NCBI GenBank assembly: GCA_017544285.1
Contig: JAFYEL010000005.1
Span: 1-33,845, forward strand
Source: Lachnospiraceae bacterium
Lineage (GTDB): Bacteria; Bacillota; Clostridia; Lachnospirales; Lachnospiraceae
DNA length: 33,845 nucleotides
Direction of reading: 5' to 3'
This document shows, piece after piece, positions 24,447-32,599 of this stretch (position 1 is its first letter; every line of letters begins with the position of its first letter). A program made the translations under genes and the position numbers. The notes under the pieces are model-generated. The model searched no databases. It worked only from the letters and a program-made list of their open reading frames with translations, and had not been told where the DNA came from.

Positions 24447-25478
24447 ATGAAGGATATAAAGGAAATAAAGTTCATTACCATAGGCGAGATCCTTTTAAGA
24501 CTTTCGCCGCCCAATTACGAAAAGATCCGCAATGCCTCTTCCTTTAACATAACCTACGGAGGAGCAGAGGCAAATGTGGCAGCAGGCCTGGCAAACCTGG
24601 GAGTGGACAGCACATTTTTTACCGTGCTTCCGGACAGCTCTCTTGGCAGGGCAGCCCTCAGGTATCTTCGTACCAACGACATCCACATGTCCAAGGCCAT
24701 ATATGCCGGGGAAAGGCTGGGGATCTATTATCTCGAAGAGGGATTTGCGGTGCGTTCGTCAAAGGTGATCTATGACCGCAAGAACTCCGCTTTTTCCACC
24801 TATGATTTCAGCGGCGTAGACATGAAGGAGCTCCTTGAGGGCTTTGACTGGCTCCACCTTTCGGGTATCACTCCCGCTCTCGGAGCAAACTGCCGTGACC
24901 TGGTAAAGAGAGCGCTTATCACCGCAAAGGAGCTGGGGATGATCGTCAGCTTTGACGGTAATTACAGAAGCGCACTCTGGGGATGGCAGGAGGCAAGGGA
25001 CTGTATCACCGAATACCTTCCCTATGTCGATGTGCTTATTGGCATTGAGCCCATAAATCTGCCGGGGCCCGACGGCAAGGATATGAAGGAGGGGCTGTCC
25101 ATGCAGCCCGATTTCAAATCCCAGGACCGCATTTTCAAGGAACTGGCAAAAAGATATAACTTCAAAGCCATCGGACGACATGTGCGCTATGTGCACTCCG
25201 GCTCCGAAAACTCCCTCAAGGCCTATCTCTGGTACGACGGAGAAACCTGGGAGAGCAAGACCTTCAGGTTCAACATTCTTGACCGCGTAGGCGGCGGCGA
25301 TGCTTTTTCCAGCGGACTGATATACGGCATAATGGAGCAGATGTCACCCAACGACATCGTTAACTTCGCCGTTTCTTCCTCCGTGATAAAGCACACCATC
25401 CACGGAGATTTCAATATCACCGACGACAAGCAGGCCATATTCAGGCTGATGAATCAGGAATTCGAGGTAAGGCGTTAA
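24447..25478 (+). CDS. PfkB-family sugar kinase, 2-keto-3-deoxygluconate kinase-like
   Basis: A 343-residue ribokinase-fold kinase. Motifs: TIGEILLRLSPP at the start, YGGAEANVAAGLANLG for substrate binding, and the C-terminal anion hole with catalytic aspartate RVGGGDAFSSGLIYG. The pattern GFAVRSSKVIYDRKNSAFS fits KdgK, which phosphorylates 2-keto-3-deoxygluconate. It could instead act on another keto-deoxy sugar or nonulosonate precursor, given the ACP, MaoC and DUF4910 genes behind it. TAGGAG precedes ATG 24447. The next gene starts four bases after its stop. Confidence 0.83.
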   Translation: MKDIKEIKFITIGEILLRLSPPNYEKIRNASSFNITYGGAEANVAAGLANLGVDSTFFTVLPDSSLGRAALRYLRTNDIHMSKAIYAGERLGIYYLEEGFAVRSSKVIYDRKNSAFSTYDFSGVDMKELLEGFDWLHLSGITPALGANCRDLVKRALITAKELGMIVSFDGNYRSALWGWQEARDCITEYLPYVDVLIGIEPINLPGPDGKDMKEGLSMQPDFKSQDRIFKELAKRYNFKAIGRHVRYVHSGSENSLKAYLWYDGETWESKTFRFNILDRVGGGDAFSSGLIYGIMEQMSPNDIVNFAVSSSVIKHTIHGDFNITDDKQAIFRLMNQEFEVRR

Positions 25479-25482
25479 GACC

Positions 25483-26826
25483 ATGGACAAAAACCGGATG
25501 TATGCACTCTGCGAAGAGATCTTTCCCATAAACAGGAGTCTCACCGGAGAGGGAGTGCGTCGGACACTTGAGATAATAAAAAGGGAATGCCCGGGGCTGG
25601 TGATAAAGTCGGTACCCAGCGGCACCCGTTCCTTTGACTGGACCGTTCCGAAGGAGTGGAGGTGCGATGACGCCTATATCATCACTCCCGAGGGCGAAAA
25701 GATAGCTGACTTTAAAGAGCGCAATATAAACGTCCTGGGTTATTCCACCCCGGTGGACAGGGATTTTACCCTTGAGGAACTTAAGGAACATCTTTATTCC
25801 CTCAAGGATCAGCCGGATCTGGTCCCTTATGTGACTTCCTATTACAAGGAAAGGTTCGGGTGGGCCATCACCCACAGACAGTTCGAGTCTTTGAAAGAGG
25901 GCACCTATCACGGAGTTATAAAGAGTGAGCTCTTTGACGGCGTGCTGAATTATGCGGAGCTTGTGATCCCCGGTGAGAGCACCGAGGAAGTTTTTTTCAC
26001 TACCTATGTATGTCATCCCTCAATGGCAAATAACGAGTGCTCCGGACCTGTGGTGGCCGCGGCCCTCATTGATTATGTCAGGTCCCTTGAAAAGCGCAGG
26101 TACACCTACCGTTTCGTCTTTGCGGCAGAGACCATAGGTGCCATCACCTATCTTTCACAAAAGGTGGATCCCTCTCTGCTCGCCGATGAAAAGGACGGAT
26201 ACTCGGGCGGAGAGCTCATGACGAATCTTGAGTACCTCAAGTCTCATGTGATCGCCGGCTTCAATCTTTCCTGCGTGGGCGACAACAACGACTACTCAAT
26301 AATCCACTCCCGTTACGCGGATACCCTGGCTGACAGGGTGCTGACGCGGGTACTTAAATATCACACCGGAGGTTCCTTCAGCGATTATTCCTATCTGAAG
26401 AGGGGCTCCGACGAAAGGCAGTACCAGGCTCCCGGAGTGGATATTCCCCTGGTGGGGTTCTGCCGCAGCAAATACCACGAGTTTCCCGAGTACCACACCT
26501 CGGCGGACGATATGGACTACGTATCTCCCGAGGGGTTTGAGGGCTCCTTTGCGGTTATGAGCGCGTGCATAAGGGCGCTTGAAAAAAACCACACCTATGA
26601 GCTTACCTGCTTCTGCGAGCCTCAGCTTGGAAAAAGGGGACTGGTGCCCACCATAAGCAGCAAGGAAACCTTCCGGCAGACCCTTCACCTCAAGGATCTG
26701 ATAGCCTACTCGGACGGCCGCAACGATCTGCTCACCGTAAGCGAGATCATAGATGCATCCCCCGACGAGGTGATAGAGCTGACCGACAAGCTATTGGAAA
26801 CCGGACTACTGAAAAGGAAAGACTGA
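25483..26826 (+). CDS. DUF4910 aminopeptidase-like protein
   Basis: A 447-residue protein of the DUF4910/DUF2172 group: an M28-peptidase-like fold (TTYVCHPSMANNECSGPVVA, VFAAETIGAITYL, then YHEFPEYHTSADDMDYV), with an inserted domain near the N-terminus (VPSGTRSFDWTVPKEWRCDD) and a winged-helix-like tail (LLTVSEIIDASPDEVIELTD). Members are typically found in surface polysaccharide and natural-product clusters. No peptidase activity has been shown to my knowledge. The gene lies four bases after the kinase, and its TGA shares one base with the ATG of the acyl carrier protein gene. Function here unknown; a role in modifying a glycan or acyl-linked product is inferred from context. Confidence 0.78.
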   Translation: MDKNRMYALCEEIFPINRSLTGEGVRRTLEIIKRECPGLVIKSVPSGTRSFDWTVPKEWRCDDAYIITPEGEKIADFKERNINVLGYSTPVDRDFTLEELKEHLYSLKDQPDLVPYVTSYYKERFGWAITHRQFESLKEGTYHGVIKSELFDGVLNYAELVIPGESTEEVFFTTYVCHPSMANNECSGPVVAAALIDYVRSLEKRRYTYRFVFAAETIGAITYLSQKVDPSLLADEKDGYSGGELMTNLEYLKSHVIAGFNLSCVGDNNDYSIIHSRYADTLADRVLTRVLKYHTGGSFSDYSYLKRGSDERQYQAPGVDIPLVGFCRSKYHEFPEYHTSADDMDYVSPEGFEGSFAVMSACIRALEKNHTYELTCFCEPQLGKRGLVPTISSKETFRQTLHLKDLIAYSDGRNDLLTVSEIIDASPDEVIELTDKLLETGLLKRKD

Positions 26827-27065
26827 TGACCAGAGAAGAGATTTTTTCGATAGTGACCGATATATTCAGGGATGTTTTTGATGACGACACTCTTGAGATC
26901 GGGGAGACCACAAACGCCGAGGACATAGAGGACTGGGATTCCCTTGAGCACATTGAGCTTGTCATAAATATGGAAAAGAAATTTTCCCTGAAATTTAACA
27001 TAAAAGAAGTGAACAAGCTTGAGAATGTGGGCCAGATGGTCGATATGATACAGAGGATGTTATGA
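26826..27065 (+). CDS. Acyl carrier protein
   Basis: A 79-residue carrier protein. S39 in the DWDSLEHIELVI motif is the site for 4'-phosphopantetheine. The acidic helices before and after (FDDDTLEIGETTNAEDIE; then KKFSLKFNIKEVNKLENVGQ) match stand-alone ACPs of specialised pathways rather than the fatty-acid AcpP, whose motif is usually DSLDxVEL. It is embedded between DUF4910 and MaoC genes with one- and four-base overlaps. No ketosynthase or acyltransferase is in the window, so it probably carries an acyl group supplied from elsewhere. Confidence 0.9.
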   Translation: MTREEIFSIVTDIFRDVFDDDTLEIGETTNAEDIEDWDSLEHIELVINMEKKFSLKFNIKEVNKLENVGQMVDMIQRML

Positions 27066-27475
27066 ACCGTTACACATACGAAGAGATAGAGCAGGGGATG
27101 AGTGCCTCCTTTGAAGTTACCGTCACCGAAGAGATGCAGGAGAACTTCAGAAAGACCACGGGAGACGAAAACCCTCTCCACATCAGCGCGGATTATGCAC
27201 GGTCCAGGGGCTATAAAGACAGGGTAGTGTACGGGATGCTCACCTCGTCTTTTTATTCCACCCTTGCAGGCATGTATCTGCCGGGAGAGCGTGCCCTTGT
27301 GCACAGCATTGAGGCCAAGTACCAGAAGCCGGTGTTCATCGGTGACCGCCTTACGGTGGAGGGAAAGGTCGATGAAAAAAATGATACCTACAGACTGATA
27401 AAGATCAAGGCCGTTATGCGCAATCAGGACGGCGAAAAGGTGTCGAAAGCGGTCATTCAGGTGGGAGTTGACTGA
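27062..27475 (+). CDS. MaoC-like hot-dog dehydratase
   Basis: A 137-residue single hot-dog-fold protein of the (R)-specific enoyl hydratase/MaoC family. The catalytic pair is present: D35 and H40 in TTGDENPLHIS, with VYGMLTSSFYSTLAGMYLPG as the helix that follows. It would hydrate or dehydrate an acyl-ACP or acyl-CoA, for example a 3-hydroxyacyl group on the ACP encoded just before it (four-base ATGA overlap). It is the last gene of the chemoreceptor operon; no terminator was seen in the 79 bases behind it. Confidence 0.88.
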   Translation: MNRYTYEEIEQGMSASFEVTVTEEMQENFRKTTGDENPLHISADYARSRGYKDRVVYGMLTSSFYSTLAGMYLPGERALVHSIEAKYQKPVFIGDRLTVEGKVDEKNDTYRLIKIKAVMRNQDGEKVSKAVIQVGVD

Positions 27476-27511
27476 CTACCGCTTACTTTTTTTGCGCAAT
27501 TACCAAAAATA

Positions 27512-27539
27512 GACAGTATTGATGCGTATATTTACTGTC
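27512..27539. promoter_or_regulatory. Inverted repeat in front of the second ECF sigma gene
   Basis: GACAGTA (27512-27518) and TACTGTC (27533-27539) form a perfect 7-base inverted repeat with a 14-base centre, ending 15 bases before the preferred TTG start at 27555. It may be an operator or leader hairpin. Confidence 0.4.
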
Positions 27540-27554
27540 GGAAAGGAAAAGTCG

Positions 27555-28121
27555 TTGACTGATTCTGAGTTCGATGAGAGCATGCTGCGAATGCAGCAGG
27601 GCGATCGCGCCCCACTGAAAAACATATATCAGGATTATATAGGCTTTATTTATTCGGTTGTTTTCAGCGTAGTCGGAAGCAAGGAAAATGCTGAGGATAT
27701 CTCCGCAGATTTCTTCATCAGACTTTGGGAGCAGTCATCCAAGTACCGTCCCGGAACGGGGCACAAGGCATGGATGTCAAGGATAGCCCACAATATGTCC
27801 GTCGATTTTCTCAGGAAGCGCAAGCGCGAATCCCTCACGGACGAGATGGAATCCGCTACAGACGACGACAGCTCCATCAACGGAAAGACTATATATGACA
27901 TGGAGATCACCAATCCGGTAGAGGATGAAGTCATCTCCAATCTTTCGCTGCAACAGGCTCTAAAGGCCCTCAGCGAAGATGAGCGTGTCGTGATAAACAT
28001 GAAGATCATGGGTGACATGACCTTTAAGAGCATCGCGGAGGCTCTGGGGCAGTCCATGGGTACGGTTACCTGGAGATATCAGAGTGCCCTCAGGAAGTTA
28101 AGGAAGTTCGGTTATGAATAA
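27555..28121 (+). CDS. ECF-type RNA polymerase sigma factor
   Basis: An alternative sigma factor of 188 residues. Region 2: YIGFIYSVVFSVVGSKENAE, DISADFFIRLWEQSSKYR and AWMSRIAHNMSVDFLRKRKR. Region 4: ALSEDERVVINMKIMGDMTF then KSIAEALGQSMGTVTWRYQS. The frame is open from 27519, with ATG at 27522, but that ATG has no ribosome binding site and overlaps an inverted repeat. TTG 27555 follows AAAGGA with seven bases between, so it is preferred, with moderate confidence. The last eight bases overlap the next gene, a predicted anti-sigma factor. This is the second such pair in the window and is not closely similar to the first. Confidence 0.87.
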   Translation: MTDSEFDESMLRMQQGDRAPLKNIYQDYIGFIYSVVFSVVGSKENAEDISADFFIRLWEQSSKYRPGTGHKAWMSRIAHNMSVDFLRKRKRESLTDEMESATDDDSSINGKTIYDMEITNPVEDEVISNLSLQQALKALSEDERVVINMKIMGDMTFKSIAEALGQSMGTVTWRYQSALRKLRKFGYE

Positions 28122-29304
28122 AAGGTTTGAGCAGGAATACAGGGAATTCATGGAAAACAGCATTCCCGACATATGGGACCGTATAGAGGCCGGTACAGCT
28201 ATGTCCCAGCGCTCTAACAGTGTGCTTGAGGACGAGATTCCCATACGTGAGACCTCTGCCGATGAAGCAAAGCCTGCGAAGACCAAACCTTTCGTTAATT
28301 ATTATCAGCTTATGGCCATCGCCGGAGCGGCAGCGTGTTTTGCCTTACTTGCCATCGGCGCACCGGTTGTTCGCCAGTCAATGCATACAGAGCAGGAGGC
28401 CGCGGAAGGCGGAGTTCAGGATCCCGCAGAGGATCCCGCACCTGCAGCAGATATCATCAAGGAAGATACTTCCTCTTCCATACCTGCACCCGATGACAGC
28501 AGCAGTGCAGTAAAGCCTGCAGTCACCGCTCAGGTTGAAGAGACCGGGACTTCTTCCTCGGCAGCCGAAGAGAAGGCTGCACAGACTCCCGCTCCCACAG
28601 AGGGTGAGAAAAAGTCTCAGCAGGATTCTTCAGCAGCGGTTCAGACTCCCGCCCCCGAAGAGCCCGTTCAGACTCAGGCCCAGGTTCAGCAGCCTGCACA
28701 GCCTGTCCAGGTAGAGTCCGATACTTCCGGGACCGGGACTTCGACCAGCGAAAAGTCAAAGAACGATAAAAAGAAAGACGACAAAAAGAAGAAATCATCT
28801 TCTTCAACCGAGGCGCCGGCAGTTCCCGATGCAGCCGTAGATGCGAACGGAGGCGTGGCTTCCACAGACCAGGCATCTTCCGACAGCAGCTCCGCAAAGC
28901 AGGATGATCAGGTCGAAGCAGAGGCAAAGGCAGCGGCAGAGGCAGCAGCAAAAGCTGCGGCAGAGGCGGAAGCAAAGGCGGCAGCCGAGGCAGAGGCAGC
29001 AGCAAAAGCTGCGGCAGAGGCGGAAGCAAAAGCGGCAGCCGAGGCAGCCCAGAATACCGTGGTATATTCACAGGTAAAAGCCAAGGTCACGGGATACAAG
29101 AGCAGCAACGGTGAGATAATCTACACCGTTAAGATCATAGCCGATGAAAACGGCAGCTTTAAGAAGGGCAAGAGTATAAAGATGGTATCCAACATCGGCC
29201 TTGAAAAGAGCAAGACATACATCCTCTCATTTGCCGACGACGGAAGCAAGACCGGCTCAAAGAAGCTGTACACCGTTCTTTCGGCTGAGGCGGTTGAGGA
29301 TTGA
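28114..29304 (+). CDS. Probable membrane anti-sigma factor with Ala/Glu/Lys repeat
   Basis: A 396-residue single-pass membrane protein overlapping the sigma gene by eight bases. The short cytosolic part (MNKRFEQEYREFMENSIPDI) is followed by one hydrophobic span (about 66-86, LMAIAGAAACFALLAIGAPV). Then come some 200 low-complexity residues rich in Ser, Pro, Gln, Ala, a lysine-rich patch (KNDKKKDDKKKK), and an Ala/Glu/Lys helix of about 45 residues like the TolA stalk. The last ~75 residues form a small beta-rich domain (VKAKVTGYKSSNGEIIYTVK). The layout suggests an outside sensor held away from the membrane by a long spacer. The anti-sigma role is inferred from gene order and topology. Confidence 0.68.
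   Translation: MNKRFEQEYREFMENSIPDIWDRIEAGTAMSQRSNSVLEDEIPIRETSADEAKPAKTKPFVNYYQLMAIAGAAACFALLAIGAPVVRQSMHTEQEAAEGGVQDPAEDPAPAADIIKEDTSSSIPAPDDSSSAVKPAVTAQVEETGTSSSAAEEKAAQTPAPTEGEKKSQQDSSAAVQTPAPEEPVQTQAQVQQPAQPVQVESDTSGTGTSTSEKSKNDKKKDDKKKKSSSSTEAPAVPDAAVDANGGVASTDQASSDSSSAKQDDQVEAEAKAAAEAAAKAAAEAEAKAAAEAEAAAKAAAEAEAKAAAEAAQNTVVYSQVKAKVTGYKSSNGEIIYTVKIIADENGSFKKGKSIKMVSNIGLEKSKTYILSFADDGSKTGSKKLYTVLSAEAVED
28936..29043 (+). repeat. Two tandem copies of a 54-bp repeat
   Basis: Copies at 28936-28989 and 28990-29043 differ at one base (AAAGGCGG versus AAAAGCGG). Each encodes 18 residues of the Ala/Glu/Lys helix. The near identity suggests recent duplication, so the length may vary between strains. 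Confidence 0.9.
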
Positions 29305-29319
29305 GTATAGTGTGTAAAC

Positions 29320-29354
29320 AAAGGGGTTCGCAGATCTTCTGCGGACCCTTTTTT
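29320..29354 (+). terminator. Intrinsic terminator after the anti-sigma gene
   Basis: A 15-pair stem, AAAGGGGTTCGCAGA (29320-29334) with TCTGCGGACCCTTTT (29338-29352), a three-base loop and a T-run. It separates the sigma/anti-sigma unit from the polyphosphate genes. Confidence 0.92.
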
Positions 29355-29361
29355 GATAAAG

Positions 29362-29390
29362 TTGACGTGGGATGGGATTTGTTTTAAACT
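29362..29390 (+). promoter_or_regulatory. Promoter for the VTC-DUF4956-guaA unit
   Basis: TTGACG (29362-29367), 17 bases and TAAACT (29385-29390), 42 bases before the VTC gene. Confidence 0.5.
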
Positions 29391-29431
29391 GTCTTTTGTC
29401 GGATTATATTTACAGGTGGTGATCAGAGCGG

Positions 29432-30148
29432 ATGTTACCTTATAAAATTGAAGATGATTCCATGCGCTTCAGGCATGAAATGAAGTATGAGGTTACGGAT
29501 GCTTCGCTTGCTGCCCTTCAGAGCAGACTTAAGGGGATAATGCAGACCGATCCTCACGCCGGAAGCGGCGGGGTTTACCGCATCAGGAGCCTGTATTTTG
29601 ACGATATCTACAATACGGCTTTTCTCGAGAATGAAAACGGCACGGGCCGCAGGGAAAAGTTCCGTATCCGGATCTACAACGGGTCCATGGACAGGATCTC
29701 TCTTGAGCGCAAATCCAAGGTGTATGACAAGATACGTAAGGTTTCCTGTATCATTACACCGGATCAGTTTGCCACACTTACGGATCCGCACGCAGACAAG
29801 ACCGTGAGGGATGAGTACCCCGAGCTTATGAAAACGGTGCTTGCCGCGTACCACACATCAAGGCTTGAACCCAAGGTCATAGTCGAATATCTGCGCCGGC
29901 CCTATGTTTACAGGGACGGAAATGTCCGGATCACTTTTGATATGGATGTAACCTCTTCCTACGATCTGGATGCTTTCACAAAACCGGCGATAAACGGCAG
30001 GCCCATAATGCCCCCGGGGCATCAGCTTCTGGAGGTGAAATACGACGAGTACCTGCCGGATCATATTTACAGGACCGTCGCGATGCCGAATCTTCGGTTG
30101 TCTACTTTTTCAAAATACTATCTTTGCAGAAGATTCAGGGATAAATAG
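29432..30148 (+). CDS. VTC-domain polyphosphate polymerase-like protein
   Basis: A 238-residue stand-alone VTC domain, the tunnel-fold family of yeast Vtc4, which makes polyphosphate from ATP. Basic residues lining the tunnel are visible in MRFRHEMKYEV, GVYRIRSLYFDD, RREKFRIRIYNG and ISLERKSKVYDK. The acidic metal-binding end is in VIVEYLRRPYVY and LLEVKYDEYLPDHI. Two starts are possible, 29432 or 29462; 29432 is taken because AGGTGGTGA lies upstream. It is followed 12 bases later by a DUF4956 membrane protein, its usual bacterial partner. Synthesis of polyphosphate or another polyanion is inferred from family; activity is untested. Confidence 0.87.
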   Translation: MLPYKIEDDSMRFRHEMKYEVTDASLAALQSRLKGIMQTDPHAGSGGVYRIRSLYFDDIYNTAFLENENGTGRREKFRIRIYNGSMDRISLERKSKVYDKIRKVSCIITPDQFATLTDPHADKTVRDEYPELMKTVLAAYHTSRLEPKVIVEYLRRPYVYRDGNVRITFDMDVTSSYDLDAFTKPAINGRPIMPPGHQLLEVKYDEYLPDHIYRTVAMPNLRLSTFSKYYLCRRFRDK

Positions 30149-30160
30149 AAAGGAACGGAT

Positions 30161-30838
30161 ATGAGTTTTTCTGAAATTTTTAAAAAATCGTTTTTGGAGG
30201 GATATACCGGATCTGATATGAGCTCTGCCCAGATCATTTTTGCTCTGGCCATGACCTGTCTTATCGCGGTGTATATTTTCTGTATCTACAGGCTGATGAC
30301 CCGCAAGACCTTCTACTCAAAGAATTTTGCAATCTCACTTGTGGCCCTGGCCATCATCACTTCTTCGGTCATCATCACCATCCAGTCCAGCATAGTTGTT
30401 TCCCTGGGTATGGTAGGTGCGCTGTCCATCGTAAGGTTCAGGACGGCGGTCAAGGAACCCATGGATCTGATCTTCCTTTTCTGGTCCATAAGTGTGGGTA
30501 TTATCTGCGGAGCGGGTCTTGCAAAGATCGCAGTGGTGGCATCCATCCTTATCACCGCAGTTCTGTTCCTGCTTGATATCCTTCCCGTTGCGAAGGCTCC
30601 CATGATCCTCATTGTCAATGCAAGTGCCGATGAGGGTAAGGGTGAAGAGATTCTGAAGCTTGCCGGAAAGTACTCAAAGTACACAAAGGTTAAGTCCAGA
30701 AACTTAAGCTCCGGTCTGCTGGATATGGTAATAGAGGTAAAGGTATCTGAAGAGGAGAAGCTTGTCGGAGAGATGTCCGCAGTCAAGGGTGTCAACTCCG
30801 TATCGCTTCTTTCCCATGACGGAGAGGTGACATTCTAA
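30161..30838 (+). CDS. DUF4956 membrane protein
   Basis: A 225-residue membrane protein with about four hydrophobic spans in the first ~140 residues (from [20 protein letters not shown] to [17 protein letters not shown]). Between the spans lies the family motif [21 protein letters not shown] cytosolic C-terminal domain of about 75 residues ([20 protein letters not shown]) has a ferredoxin-like pattern. DUF4956 proteins occur beside VTC-domain genes and are thought to help polyphosphate synthesis or its movement across the membrane. AAAGGAACGGAT precedes ATG 30161. The stop TAA shares its last base with the ATG of guaA. Confidence 0.85.
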   Translation: MSFSEIFKKSFLEGYTGSDMSSAQIIFALAMTCLIAVYIFCIYRLMTRKTFYSKNFAISLVALAIITSSVIITIQSSIVVSLGMVGALSIVRFRTAVKEPMDLIFLFWSISVGIICGAGLAKIAVVASILITAVLFLLDILPVAKAPMILIVNASADEGKGEEILKLAGKYSKYTKVKSRNLSSGLLDMVIEVKVSEEEKLVGEMSAVKGVNSVSLLSHDGEVTF

Positions 30839-32595
30839 TGAACCGGGAAACAGTTCTTGTCATTGATTTCGGCGGCCAGTATAACCAGCTTGTTGCACGC
30901 CGCGTCAGAGAGTGCAACGTGTACTGCGAGATCTATTCTTACCGCACTCCCATTGAAAAGATCCGGGAGATGAATCCCAAGGGCATTATCCTCACAGGCG
31001 GCCCCAACAGCTGCTACGAGGAGGGGGCTCCTTCGTGTACATCGGAGCTTTTTGAGCTCGGTGTTCCGGTGCTGGGTCTTTGCTACGGAGCACAGCTTAT
31101 GCAGCATGTTCTCGGTGGAAAGGTTGAAAGAGCCGGCAACCGCGAATACGGTAAGACAGAGGTTTTTGTAAACGATGACAGTCAGCTTTTCACCGGAATA
31201 GGTCTTGTGTCTTCGGAAGACACTGCCTGCCGCATGCCACTTCCCGAGCATGAAAAGAACAGAAACAAGACCATCTGCTGGATGAGTCATTTCGATTACA
31301 TCTCACAGCTTGCTCCCGGTTTTGTATCCGTAGCTCACACCGTGGACTGTCCCGTGGCTGCGGCTGAGGATAAAGAGCGCGGGCTTTACGCGATACAGTT
31401 CCATCCCGAGGTTGTCCACACCGTTGAGGGCAGCAGGATGCTTTACAACTTTGTCCGCTCGATCTGCAAGTGTTCCGGAACCTGGCGCATGGATTCCTTT
31501 GTTGAATCCGCCGTAAATGATCTGCGTGAAAAGATCGGCGACGGCAGGGTTCTTCTTGCTCTTTCCGGCGGCGTCGATTCTTCCGTTGCAGCCGGACTTT
31601 TATCCCGGGCCGTCGGAAAACAGCTCACCTGTGTATTTGTGGATCACGGCCTCATGCGTAAAAATGAGGGCGATGATGTTGAGACCATTTTCGGAGAGAA
31701 CGGAGATTTCGATCTGAACTTCGTAAGGGTAAATGCGGCCGTTCGCTTCTATGAAAAGCTTGCGGGAGTTACCGAGCCCGAGCAGAAGAGAAAGATAATC
31801 GGAGCGGAATTCATAAACATCTTTGAGGAGGAATCCAAAAAGATCGGAACGGTGGAATTCCTTGCTCAGGGAACCATATATCCCGATGTTGTTGAATCGG
31901 GTCTGGGCGGTGAGTCCGCGGTGATCAAATCCCACCACAATGTGGGAGGACTTCCCGACCATGTTGATTTCAAAGAGATCATAGAGCCCTTAAGGCTTCT
32001 GTTCAAGGATGAGGTCCGTAAGGTAGGTCTGCAGCTGGGAATTCCCGAGGAGCTTGTGAATCGTCAGCCCTTCCCGGGCCCCGGCCTTGGTGTCCGCATA
32101 ATAGGTGAGATCACCGCCGAAAAGGTGAGGATCGTACAGGATGCGGATGCGATCTATCGCGAAGAGATAGAGAATGCGGCAAAAGAGTTTGTGGAGAGTG
32201 CCGCAGCAGACAAGCTTGCTTCTTCAAGCGCACTGGCATCCGGTATTTCAAGGGTTTCATCCAGTGCCGGGGAGATGTCTTATGAGAGGATCCGTGCTGC
32301 ATCGGATAAACGTGTTATAGGAGCGGCTGCACGTCCCGCATGGATGCCTGATCAGTATTTTGCGGCATTGTCCAATATGCGGTCCGTTGGCGTCATGGGA
32401 GATGAGCGTACCTATGATTACGCCGTTGTTCTCAGAGCGGTTCAGACCGTGGACTTCATGACAGCGGAAGCATCGAATATTCCCTGGGATGTACTCCAGA
32501 GGACCATGAGCAGGATCATCAATGAAGTGAGGGGAGTCAACAGATGCCTTTATGACTTGACGAGTAAACCCCCCGGCACTGTAGAGCTTGAGTGA
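30838..32595 (+). CDS. guaA: GMP synthase (glutamine-hydrolysing), with two insertions
   Basis: Makes GMP from XMP, ATP and glutamine. The N-terminal glutaminase has the nucleophile C82 (GLCYGAQLM) and H189/E191 (FHPEV). The synthetase has the PP-loop [14 protein letters not shown] (241-254), [11 protein letters not shown], and [14 protein letters not shown] in the dimerisation domain. At 585 residues it is 60-75 longer than usual. About 22 extra residues lie near 122-144, before the WMSHFDY motif. About 55 extra residues (447-502, Ala/Ser-rich) separate YREEIENA from [18 protein letters not shown]. All catalytic motifs are intact. It is unusual in being joined directly to polyphosphate genes, sharing one base with DUF4956. 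Confidence 0.95.
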   Translation: MNRETVLVIDFGGQYNQLVARRVRECNVYCEIYSYRTPIEKIREMNPKGIILTGGPNSCYEEGAPSCTSELFELGVPVLGLCYGAQLMQHVLGGKVERAGNREYGKTEVFVNDDSQLFTGIGLVSSEDTACRMPLPEHEKNRNKTICWMSHFDYISQLAPGFVSVAHTVDCPVAAAEDKERGLYAIQFHPEVVHTVEGSRMLYNFVRSICKCSGTWRMDSFVESAVNDLREKIGDGRVLLALSGGVDSSVAAGLLSRAVGKQLTCVFVDHGLMRKNEGDDVETIFGENGDFDLNFVRVNAAVRFYEKLAGVTEPEQKRKIIGAEFINIFEEESKKIGTVEFLAQGTIYPDVVESGLGGESAVIKSHHNVGGLPDHVDFKEIIEPLRLLFKDEVRKVGLQLGIPEELVNRQPFPGPGLGVRIIGEITAEKVRIVQDADAIYREEIENAAKEFVESAAADKLASSSALASGISRVSSSAGEMSYERIRAASDKRVIGAAARPAWMPDQYFAALSNMRSVGVMGDERTYDYAVVLRAVQTVDFMTAEASNIPWDVLQRTMSRIINEVRGVNRCLYDLTSKPPGTVELE

Positions 32596-32599
32596 TAAC

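Noticed and set aside
28936-29043. Direct repeats considered as a CRISPR-like array
   Set aside because: The two 54-bp units are directly adjacent with no spacers, lie in frame inside a gene, and no cas gene is near.
28523-29108. Leu/Pro-rich and Ala/Phe-rich open frames antisense to the anti-sigma gene
   Set aside because: They are other-frame readings of the Ala/Glu/Lys repeat; the sense frame overlaps the sigma gene and has a sensible membrane layout.
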